Assembly: GCA_009829735.1 (NCBI GenBank)
Contig: CM020618.1
Coordinates: 34,324,894 to 34,388,893, forward strand
Direction of reading: 5' to 3'
Source: Pyropia yezoensis
Lineage: Eukaryota > Rhodophyta > Bangiophyceae > Bangiales > Bangiaceae
DNA: 64,000 nt
The notes beneath the pieces are model-generated. The model worked only from the letters and a program-made list of their open reading frames with translations, did not search any database and was not told the DNA's origin. Below are positions 31,244 to 41,206 of this stretch, piece by piece; position 1 is the stretch's first letter, and every line of letters starts with the position of its first letter. A program made the translations under genes and the position numbers.

Positions 31244-33319
31244 ATGACCCGGCGGGTGCGCCTCCTCCCCACGGCCGCCGCAGCCACCCTGGCGGTGGCC
31301 GTCGTTAGCGTCGGGGTGCTGCTGGGGGCGGGCCGTCCCGTCACGGCCGGCCTCACCCGCCGGGGGGTCTCGCCCGACCACCCAGTCGCGCTCGTGGGCG
31401 GGCCCGACTCGCGCATCGTCGGCCCGGATGACCTCACCGTCGGTGACGGCAACCCGTGGCAGTTTTTCCAGTTGTACGTCGGTTGAGGACGGCGGGCGGG
31501 GTGGGAGAGATGGGGGGGGCAGGGGGGGCAGGGTGGGGAGAAAATGAGGCGCAGACGGCGCCTGGGAACCCCTCCTGCGGGTGTGCTCGGAGACACACCG
31601 CGGCGGGTGGTCGGACTCGGAGGGGGGGACAACCACAGCAAATCTTCTGGCACAGCCGTCGCCAATACGGGAAGTCGGTGGGGGGGGGAGAGGCGGAGGG
31701 GGGGGAGGGGGGCGTTCAGGGCTTGGGAGCCTGGCTGCCGGCCCCCGCAGCGCACTGACGTTGCCTGTACGACGCCGCTCGCGCTGCCCGCTCCCGGGGG
31801 TGGCGACCTGTCGTGATGCCTCTTCCCCCCCCTGGGACTTTGTTGCTCCCCCGCCGCCTCCAAACCAGCCTGGTCAAGCTGATGCGCGTCGACGTGGTGA
31901 GGGGCGTAGAGGACGTCAATCTGGTCGTACGTTTTGCAGTCCGCGACGGGGGGGGAAGGTCTCGGGGAGGAATGTCTCGCGGGACTGTTGGCGGCGGCAG
32001 CATCTTGTGCATGGGAGGGCGGCCAATCATCCGTTAGGCGCGCCAGCGACGGCCGACAGAGGGCGCGACGCCCCAACCGTCGACGGTTGCATCCCGTCTA
32101 CCCCTGTCTGCCCTCTAACCCCCCTTCGGCGTCGCCCCTCTCCCCTCCCGGCTCCCATTCCTCCGCTGGCTCCGACTGCCTACATTTTATCACTCCTCTT
32201 TCTATGGTGCCACCCTTTTCCCTTCCCCCCCCATTGCCCCCCCCCCCCCCCCCCCCCCCGCATCCCCGCCGTCAACCCCTACCTGGCCCGCCGACTCGCA
32301 ACACACAGTGTGGGGGCGCGCTGCTGCGGCCCAACAAGGTGCTGACCGCCGCGCACTGCATCGGAGGCACCCGTGGCGTACGCGTCGGCGACGCTGTGCA
32401 GGTGGGCGGGCTGACCATTGGCAGCGGCTTTACCGCCTTCGTACGTGCACCCGCACCGTCATTGGGAGGGGAGGGGGGGGGGGGCGGAGTCGGGCATTGC
32501 CAAGAGGGAGAAGAGGGATGCGGGAGTGAGGCGCCTCTGGGGTGGTTTCTGGGCAGCGTGGACGATTGCGGGGAGAGTGGGCGGGCGCGCGTGCCCCACC
32601 GCTCCTGGGCTCGAGACCCCTGAAATCGCGGGAGCGCGCGACGACTGACGCGTGGGGCCCGGTATTTTTGATCCATCTCCCAACCTTCCCCTCGCTCACC
32701 CCCCCCCCACACCATCCCTTTCGCGAGCTCCACTTTGCAGATTTCCGAAGTGGCCATCCATCCGCGCTACACCGACTCGGAGCAGGGCTTTGACATGGCG
32801 GTGCTGACCATTGGGAACCCCCCCACGACCGCCCTGTATAACACGGGCAACGTGCGAAAGGCCGGGGTGAACAAGGAGGCCGCCGCCCTCGCCGCGACCA
32901 CCCCCCTCACAATCGCTGGCTGGGGCAACGTGTCGGGCCGCGGCGGCCGCACCCTCTCCACCACCCTCCGGCAGGTGGCCTCCCGCACCACCGACTGGGC
33001 GGCGTGCCGCGCCGACGCCGACCGCAACGCGGGGTCCCTGCCGGCCAACGCGGAGGACCTGCTGGTGTGCGCGAGCAGCGCGGGCGCCACCTCCACCTGC
33101 GCTGGCGACAGCGGCTCGCCCCTCTTCCTCCGCTCCCGCGGGGCGGGCTCTGACCGGCCCACCGTCAAGGTGGTGGGGGTGATGTCGTTTGGTTACGGCA
33201 GCCCCCTGGACGCGTGCCCGCCCGGGTCCCCCAGCTTTTACACGCGGGTGGACACCAACGTGGACTGGATTTTTTCGCACCTTGACGGGGGGTGGCGGGG
33301 GTGGGAGCGCGCCCCGTGA
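31244..33319 (+). CDS. Secreted S1 (chymotrypsin-family) serine protease B, 3 exons
   Basis: Exons 31244-31477, 32309-32440 and 32741-33319 also give 314 residues. A hydrophobic segment covers residues 7-30 and the activation site is DSR57-IVGPDD. CGGALLRPNKVLTAAHC supplies His94, FDMAVLTI supplies Asp140 and CAGDSGSP supplies Ser246. GDSGSP in place of GDSGGP changes one glycine at the oxyanion loop, as some active relatives do. The residue equivalent to 189 is Ser (ATSTCAGDS). Exon 2 is 132 nt in both paralogs and the intron positions match, so the pair arose by duplication. Intron 2 begins GTACGT. Intron 1 needs GTCGGT for phase, again 4 nt after the start of a GTACGT. Both genes could be secreted or vacuolar digestive or defence enzymes, which I cannot tell apart. 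Confidence 0.9.
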
Positions 33320-34036
33320 GGTGGGAAGGGAGCGGGGGGGGGGGGGGGGGGGGCGGGGGGGGGGCAGGGGGGGCGACCCCAGCTGGCGCATTCGCGCCCC
33401 CTACGGAAAACGAGCGCGTACGGGCTGTCGCGCGGCGGGGGCGGCGCCCCCGTTGAGGACCTGATGACGTGGGGCAGAAAAACCCGTGATCAATCTCGCG
33501 CACCGAGGCCACCAGCGGGGCAGCCCACCATGGTCATGGTGGTGGTGCACCACCAGCCGGCACACATCGCCGGCCGGCACAGCCACAGCGCAGTGCTGCT
33601 GAACTGGTGATTCAGGAATCGGCCCACAATTCAATGTCGATCGGTGTTGCGTGCTCCGCAGTGTTTTGTAGACCCCCTCGCACGGTAGCGTATGCCCTGC
33701 TTTTCCCTGACTTAGCGCATCCACTCTGGCCTACGCTTCCGGGCGACTGCAGTCGTGCTGCTCTACATGGTCTTGTAGCTCAGCCCATAACGCTTCACGG
33801 CGTGGTCGTATGCAGGTGCAAGAGAACCACCACGTCGAGGAGTGGGAGAAAAAACAGGGCTGGCCGCCGATTCCATCTCGAAAACAGAGCAAAAATCGGT
33901 GAGTAGATCCGACCCTTGCGCGGCCGTAACGCGTTTGTGTTCCCTCGCCGTGGCGTACCCGCGGAAACCCTGCTTGGGGGAGCGGCGACACAAATGTGCA
34001 CATACCCCACCGACGAGCCGCGCTCTCGCGCGGCCA
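33320..34036. other. Convergent spacer, G-run then no recognisable gene
   Basis: Long G runs (about 33331-33375) immediately follow protease B. The remainder up to the FAN1 stop contains no recognisable frame. Confidence 0.55.
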
Positions 34037-37000
34037 TCAGCCAACGTCAAAGACCGCCGCGAGCCGGATGCCGTCATAGTCGCCGCCAACTGCCCCGGCC
34101 AACAGGTGATCGTCTTCATCGTCGTTACCGCCGTCGGGGGCAGCAGCGTCCCCGTCCTCCCCCCCAACCTCCCCACCAGAGCCCGCCGCCACCGACAAGC
34201 CACCAGACCCCCGCCGCCGCGCCCGGCGCGTCCGCGGCACGCGCTCAACCACCCAGCACACCTCCACCGCCGCGCCCGCGTCGGCGAGCGCAACCAGCCA
34301 GTCCCGCTGCCGCGGCGACAGCCGGTCCCGCGCGCTCTTCACCTCCACCCACAGCGCCTCCACGGGGGCGGGGGCGACGCCGGCGGCTGCGGTGGTGCCG
34401 CCCCCGTCGCTACCACTCTTTGCGTCAGACGCGCCGCCGCTGCCGCCGCCTTCACCACCACCACCATCCCCGCCGTCATCGCCCACATCAACGACCACGC
34501 GCGACACATCGCCCTCGCCGCCACCGCCTCCGCCGTCGTCGTCCAAGTCAATCACCCCGCAAGGCGCGCCACCGCCACCACCGCAACCAATGCCGCCCCC
34601 CTCCTGCGCCCCCACCTTGCCCCTCGGCACGGAGCGCCATAGCAGCAGGTCTGGCAGCCCCGCCGACCAGTAGGCCCAGTCCGTCGCGAGCCGCCGGAAC
34701 GCCGCGGCGAGCACCGGCCCCCCCACGGCCGCCGCAACCGTCGCGAGGCCCGCCGCGTCCAGCTCCGGGTCGGCGCCCCCCCCCCGCCCCCCCGCCCCGC
34801 GGACGCCCACTGCCGCCACCCCCGCGTGGGCGGTTGCGCGGGCGGCCACCTCGGCGCGCAACGAGGCGCCGTCCATAGCCGCGACCGCCGCCAGGCGATC
34901 GTCAATTGCGCGGCGGCGGGACGAGTAGAACGCGTCGGTGGCAAGGTCCAGCGGCGCCCGCTGGTAGGGGGTGCGGAACACGTCAGCCACGTCCGCGTAC
35001 ACCGCCTCGTCCCAGAGGAGGAGCGTGAAGAGCGTGCGCAGCGGCCACCCTTCGGCGTGCAGGCCCGTCCACCCGCCAGAAAGCGCGTACGACTGCAGGC
35101 ACAGCTGCTCGACGGTCACCCGCACGCCGGGGCCGTCGGGCGACGCGCCGGCGGTCTCGTCATAGCCGAGGAACACCGACTTGCCGCCACTCCCGCCACC
35201 GCTGCCGCCGCTGCCACCATTAGTTGCAGCGTCCCTGACGCCATCCGCCGCGTCGTCGACCGGCAGTGCCCGCCCGAGAATGCGCCGGTGGGTGACGCCC
35301 GCCAGCGAAGCCACCCGCGCCGACGCGGCCAGCGCAGACCGCAGCAGGGGCGGAAGGGCGGCGTCGGACGCGGCGGCCGCCGCCGCCGCCACGGCCGCCT
35401 TAGTGACCTTGCCGCCACGACGACCGGCGGCACGCAGCGGGGCAGACTCCTCCGCCGCCGCTTGGGGGGGGTGGGCGGGGCGGCCCTGCCCCCCGCCGTC
35501 CGAGGCATCATCCCGCCGACGCGCAAGGCGCGCGCTTGACCGTGTGTCCCGCCCGCCACGGGCAGCCAGTGGCGGCAGGGCCGCCTCTGGGCCGCTCGCG
35601 TCGGCGATGGAGGCGGCGGCGGCGGCTGTGCGCGAGACGGGCGGCAGCGATGACGGCAGCAGGGGCGGCGCGGCGTCAACACCACCGGCAGCGCGCTCCA
35701 TGGAGGAATCGTCCGCGGCGACACCCGCCGACGGCAGGCGGTCGTCATCGGCCGCACCCGCCGGTGCTGCCGGTACGCCATCGCCCGCGGGGACTGCCGC
35801 ATCGCCGGCCGTGGTGGTGGCTCCCCGTGGGGGCGGAGACGGCCCCGGCGCGCCCCCGCAGACCGGCGGCAGCTCGCCCTCCCCCGCTGCCAGCACCGGC
35901 AAGCCATCCCGCTGGGCGAGCGCCAAAAAGAGCCGCCGCCCGCGGGCAGCCATCTCGGCCACGTCCCCCCCCCCGCGGAAAGCACCGCCCACCCCCCCGC
36001 CCCTACCCCCCCAATCCCCCCACCCCCCCCCGGCGCCGCCACCGCCCCCGCCGCCACCGCCCCCGCCGCCGCCGCCGCCTCGGCCAACGCAGTAAGGCAC
36101 ACGCGCAGCGCCGCCCGCGGCCGACGCAGGTGGCGGTCCAGGTTTAACGCCAGCCGCGCCGCCCAGCGCCGCCGCCGCCCAGGCGACGATGCGGGACATG
36201 CAAGGAGCACCCGCAGGCGGGCCACCGCGGCGGCGTGGTCGCCCAACCGCTCCGCCGCGGCGACAGAGTGCCACGCCGCCCCGGCGAGGGGCCAGTGGTA
36301 GGCGTAGCGGCGCAGGAAGGGGTGCGCGTGCTGGTCGCGGAGGGCGGGTGTCCAGTGCGGCGCAGGGTCGTCTGCGGCGGCGGCGGCGGCGGCGGTGGCG
36401 GCGGCGGTGGCGGCGGCGGTGGCGGCAGCGACTGGGCGGGACGTTGTTATAGGGGGATGGGGGCCCGCTGCCCAGGCGACAGGCGCTGCCGCGCCGCCGA
36501 CAGGGTCCCGGTCGTCACCGGTTGCGCCCTCGTCGGCGACGGCGTCGGCGTCGGCGTTCACGTCGGCGGCCGCGGCCGTGGCGAGCACGCCGCTCAACAG
36601 TGTTGACGGCGGCTCCTCCTTGGGCTTCTCCCCGTCTACATCCACGTCCCTTCCCACAAAGCCCATGAACGTGGCGTCGACATCGGCGTCGTCTGCGTCG
36701 TTCAAGTTGTTGTTATTGTTGTCGTCGTTGTCGTCGCCGTCGTCGCCCCCCTCCTCCTCCCAGCCCTCCCCCCACCCCGCGGGTTCCCAAAACCGCCGAA
36801 GCTCCGCCTCGGCGACCCCCCCAAGGGCCACAGCCGCCGCCCACTCCCGCCCTGTCACCGCCGCGTCGACGTCTGCGCCGAGTGCGGCGGCCCACGAGTA
36901 CAGCAGCAGGCAATCCCGGTCAGGGAAGAGGGGCGTCTCGGGACGCACCGACACGGCGGGGAAGGTTAGCATGCCCGCCTCGGCAAGCATCGCAGCCGAC

Positions 37001-38502
37001 GCCTCGGCGTCGCCGCCGCCGCCGCTGCCGAGGGAAAAGAGGGTGCCCAGCTGGCGGTAGGCTGCAACCGCCCCGGGGGACAGCCGGATGGCGGGGCCCG
37101 CCGACCGGAGGAGGGAGCGGCTGAGGCGCTCGGCAGCGGACGAGCCGTCGAGCGTGGCCTGCACCAGCCGCCCGCTGGGGAGGGGGGTGGGGCGGCCGCA
37201 CGCGCCGGCAGCGGTGCCGCCAGAGCGCGCCCCGTGCCGGCGTCCCGACGACAGCGGTCCTCCGGCCGACGGTGCGGGCGGGGGGGTCGACCGCGGGGGA
37301 AGGGCCGGGCCCGCAGGCGCGGTGGCAGACCCGGTGCCGCCGCAGCCGCCCCCTCCCCGGTTGGGCGTCACGGGTGGGGCCACGGGCGGCGGCGGCGGTA
37401 GCGGCAGCACCGTAATGCCCCCCCCCGGTTGGGGTGGCGGCAGCGCGGCAAGGAGGCGGTCAACGAGCGCCGCCCGCCCGAGCGCCGCGAGCGCCGGCCC
37501 ATCAGGCGCCGCACGCCGGGCGGCGTCACGGAGCTCGGCCAGCCGGAGCGCCGGCACCACCGCCGCCGCGTCCCGCCAGCCTGGCCTCGCCGCCAGGCCC
37601 GCCCCCACCAGCGCCGCCGCCGCGGCGGGGACGTCAATCTCGGGGTAGGCCGCGGCGGCCTCGCGGGTCACCCCGCCCGAAGCGGCGGCGGCGCGCCGGA
37701 AGAGGCGCGCAAACAGCCGCCGGGGGGGGTCGGCCAGCGCCGCCCAGCGGGCGGCAAGCCGGCGCTCACCGGCCGACAGCGCCGACGCGTGCTGCGCCGC
37801 CGCCGTGGCAATGGCCGTATCCATGGACGCGAGATAGTAGGACTTGAAGAGGAGCTTACCGTCGGCCCCCAGCGGGGGGGGGGACGCCCCCGCCCCGCCC
37901 GTGTTCACCTCGCCCGCGTCCTCCCGGCCGTTTGGCGGCGGCGGCGGCGGCGGCGGTGGTGGTGGCGGCGGTGGTGGCGGCGATGGCAGCGGCAACAGTC
38001 GCAACGGCACCAGCAACCGTGATGAGGAGCCACCGACGGCGGGGGGCAGCGACGGCGCAGCCGCAGCCGCGGCGGCAGCGGTGACGCCAGCGACGGGTGG
38101 TGCCCCCCCATGAATGGGGAGGGTGGCGCCTGGCGGCGCCGACTGCGGCGCCGCCACTGCTAACGGCGCTGCGGGAGGGAGTGGGGGTGGCCACGGCGGC
38201 GTCACGTCCGCCCCGTTGGAGGCGGCGGTGGCGGCCGCAGCCAGTCTCCCCCCCGCCACACCAGCCAGCAGAGGCCGGGCCCCTTCCCCAACCCCAACGG
38301 CCGCAAGACCCAGCTCTTTGGCCGCCGCCGAGACGGCGGCAGCCACCACCCCCGCAGGCGGCGGCGGCGGGGCCCGCCCCGCCGCCGCCACCACCCCCCA
38401 TCGCGCCGCTGCGTCGTCGCTGCTGCTGCTGTCCACGTCAGCACCAGGCGGGCTGCAAGGCACCACCGCCACCGCCGCTATAGTAGCCACCGCCGCCGCG
38501 GC

Positions 38503-38542
<40 letters not shown>

Positions 38543-38784
38543 TCCGCTGCTGGCGCAGCTGCCACCGCCGTCTGGCCCACCGCGGGCGCGGCGCCTCTCC
38601 CCCCGCCCCCCCACCCAACCCCTGGCGGCAACGGCGGCGGCGGCAGCGGCTGCGAGCGCGGCGGCGACAGTGTCCGGCGCGGCCGCTTAGCTGCCCCCCG
38701 CCCGCGGTCAGGGGGGCGGGGGGGCAGCGGCGCCTCCTCCGCCGTGGCGGATGCGGCCGCGCGACCGCGCCGCGATGGGGGCAT
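34037..38784 (-). CDS. FAN1: FAN1-type structure-specific nuclease (VRR-NUC domain), frame change inside
   Basis: Interstrand-crosslink repair and flap nuclease. From the minus-strand start at 38784, a long disordered alanine/proline-rich N terminus precedes the SAP-like and winged-helix part (KSYYLASMDTAIATAA, FARLFRRAAAASGGVTREAAAAYPEI) and the TPR-like part (HPFLRRYAYHWPLAGAAWHS, RRRWAARLALNLDRHLRRP). Between about 36090 and 35960 the family match moves to another frame. It continues with MAARGRRLFLALAQRDG, VTVEQLCLQSYALSGGWTGLHAEGWPLRTLFTLLLWDE, DVFRTPYQRAPLDLATDAFY, and the catalytic VRR-NUC core GLPDLLLW (Asp) and WVEVKSARDRLS (Glu, Lys). About 90 Gly/Asp-rich residues separate the PD and ExK halves. 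No UBZ zinc finger is seen at the N terminus. The frame change lies in a C/G homopolymer tract, so an intron or a sequencing indel is likelier than a dead gene. Confidence 0.87.
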
Positions 38785-39303
38785 GCCAAGCGGCAGCGGA
38801 GAAGGCGATGCGGGGCGCAGACGCGGCCACGAGGGAAAGGGGGGGGGCAGGGGGGGGGGGGGACTTAGGAGGAGGAAGGGTGGCGGAGCAGGTGGGGGAG
38901 AGGCGCACGGGATGGGAGCAAGTGGGAAGGTACAGGGAAGAGGAGCGGGGGAGCAGTTGTGGGGAGAAAGAGCTGATGTCGTACCTATCCGTCCCTCACC
39001 AGTAAGTCACAATCGCCCTACCCAGGTGCCTTCTGGCACTTCGTTTAGAGCATGTCTATCGGTGGAACCCAAAACCCATACTATTATGGGTTATAGCTCA
39101 GATCATGTCTATCGGTGCACCTATAACCCATAAAAAATAGCTCTGAGCTATCTGCGGGGCCAAATCCGGGCTCGGATAGCGCAGAGGATAGCTCAGAGCT
39201 ATCCTCTGAGCTACTATAGCCAAGCCAATCAGATGGTTCCATCCCAGGAATGAGCGGCGGTGGCACAATTTCTGTTCAGAAGTAAAGAAGAAGTGGCACA
39301 AAT

Positions 39304-39765
39304 ATGGTCAGAGTGACACTCGCAACTGCAAAGCCCGCCTGTCCCTCCGTCCAACCCATGGCACTACCCGCCGTCTTCGTTGGAGCTGCGACCCTCGAGT
39401 GGCCGCCCCCCCTTCGCATGTCAGCGAGGACCATGGCATCGTCGGCGGACAGCCCGAGTTCCCCCGCCGTGACTGATCCCATTCCTGTGCCTGCCTCTCC
39501 CCGTTCTCGTTCATCTGGTCCGCCGGATTCAACGGTGTCGCCTGCAGCGAGCGCCACCACTGCGCGAGGCCCCAACATTTCCCCCGAGGAGGACCTGGCT
39601 TTGGCGCGGTCGTGGATCAACGTGTCGGAGTATATTGTCGACATGGACAGGGACTGCTTTTGGGAAAAAGTGGCGGACGTGTTTGTCAAGCAGCCGGAGG
39701 TCTCGGAGCAGCGGACACCCGGGAGCCTGCGGTCGCGGTTTTCGACTTTGCAAGGGATGGCCACG
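39304..39765 (+). CDS. SANT/Myb-like accessory protein of the Harbinger element, truncated
   Basis: After a Ser/Pro-rich lead the frame gives GPNISPEEDLALARSWINVS, DRDCFWEKVADVFV and RTPGSLRSRFSTLQG. This is the trihelix/SANT-type DNA-binding domain that accompanies PIF/Harbinger transposases and helps them bind and enter the nucleus. Similarity stops at about 39765. The remaining open codons to 39900 are antisense to the transposase fragment. The N-terminal start used is 39304. Confidence 0.72.
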
Positions 39766-39769
39766 CCTG

Positions 39770-40089
39770 CCCGTGCAGTCGGTCCGCTGCAGCAGCGTCG
39801 GGTCCACGAGGGGCAGCTCGCGCTCCAGGATATGGTACAACCGGAGAGGAACTCGGAACACTCCGCGAAAGTGGGAGGAGGTATACCTCGGAGAGGATGA
39901 CAGGTAGTCGGCAAACCAGGAACACGCACCTCGGCTTATGTTCGAAGCCGACCCTACCTGCCGCCCGCCCCACACTGCTGGTACTGGCTCGAGCGCAGCC
40001 CCGCCGGCCGTTGCAGCAGCTAAGCATACTTCGATAACAGCCTCCTCCTCGTCATCGTCGCTCAACAGGTGCGTAAATAGGTCGTCCAT
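39770..40089 (-). pseudogene. Harbinger transposase, N-terminal fragment
   Basis: From 40089 on the minus strand: MDDLFTHLLSDDDEEEAVIE, then YTSSHFRGVFRVPLRLYHIL, VDPTLLQRTDCTGRRGHP. This is the N-terminal region typical of algal and oomycete Harbinger transposases. It then runs into the antisense of the SANT gene. The catalytic DDE domain is absent. Confidence 0.7.
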
Positions 40090-40388
40090 TGGAAAAAAAA
40101 CGGGGGGGGGGCGGGGGTAGGGAAGGTCGGAGGGTGAGACGGGTCACGCAATGACAGGCAGGCAGGGATGTCGGCAGCGATTCACGAGCGTGTGCGTTGT
40201 CTCGCCACTCTTCAAACCCTTCAGACTTAGCAAATTAAATAGAATTCCACATCAAGTGGCTCTCATTTCGACATGCAAGTCTGCTGAAGACGCCAGGATG
40301 GCTCAGGACCGATAGACATGGTCGGAGCTATCGCTATAAAAAGTAGCTGAATGGGTATGGGTTTTAGCTCCACCGATAGACATGCTCT

Positions 40389-41206
40389 TTGAGAAAAAAC
40401 ATGTGAGCGAGGTCGTGGGCATGCTGCGATGTCACCCGTTTTTTCCTCTTCAAGAACGGACCACTCGGTCCATTTCTAAAAAACAGGTCCCGTCGGGGGG
40501 GGTGCACCAGTACGTCACACTTCTTCTGCGTGTACACGTCTAACCTGGGTCTGGAGCCACAGTCCGGGAAAAATTTGATCACCGCAGGAAAAAAGCTCTT
40601 GTATTTCTCGCGCACATCGCGCTCCCATTAGTCGCTGCATCCCGCACAGAGCCATCAACCTCGCTATGCACGCCTGGTTAAGGCCAGACATCTGGCTGAA
40701 ACGCTTTCATCCACTTGTCGCCACGTGCGGACCCCCCTTACAGTTGAATATGTAATTTGACAGCCCATTCCTCCTCAGTTGCGATCCCGTACGTCGCGCA
40801 CACAGCTGCTCATCCGCAACGACTACGCCTCCAGTCGTGCCTCGGAACCCTCCTTCCGTGGACCTCCTCCTAGTACGTGCTCCTCCATCGTGGCGCTTTC
40901 TCCCCTCTGGAGCACTGTGTGCTGTGTGGAGGCGTTGAGTGGCGACAGCGGCAGATATGGACGGAGACGAGTGCGAGTATCCGAGGTACGTCTCCCGACG
41001 CTCGCCCTCCCGACCTCCTTGAAGCAGGCTGAAGCAATGAGAGCTGGGAAGATCGGAGCACATGGCGTGAACGAGCGCCCAACGATGATCCATTTCATCC
41101 TGAGATAGCACGTGGGCATGGTCCTGCTCCGTCACATCGAGTCGTCACACTTATTCTGACATCGACTGTCCCCTGCTCTTCAGCTCCTACTTTCTGTGCC
41201 CCTTCA
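40389..41206. other. No gene recognised
   Basis: AT-richer than the housekeeping half of the window. Small frames on both strands show no known domain. Confidence 0.5.

Larger units (their letters stand above)
39047..40388. mobile_element. PIF/Harbinger DNA transposon, internally deleted
   Basis: The ends are inverted repeats beginning AGAGCATGTCTATCGGTGGA (39047 inward, and the complement ending at 40388). Similarity runs about 35 bp, to AAAACCCATAC. A second copy of the CATGTCTATCGGT motif lies about 55-65 bp inside each end. Flanks are TTT on the left and TTG on the right (or TTTA/TTTG if the end is GAGC), near the TWA target expected for this superfamily. Inside, a SANT/Myb-like accessory frame (+) and the start of a Harbinger transposase (-) run head on. 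The DDE nuclease part is missing, so the copy is non-autonomous. A nested hairpin of TAGCTC/GAGCTA repeats occupies about 39147-39222. Confidence 0.83.
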
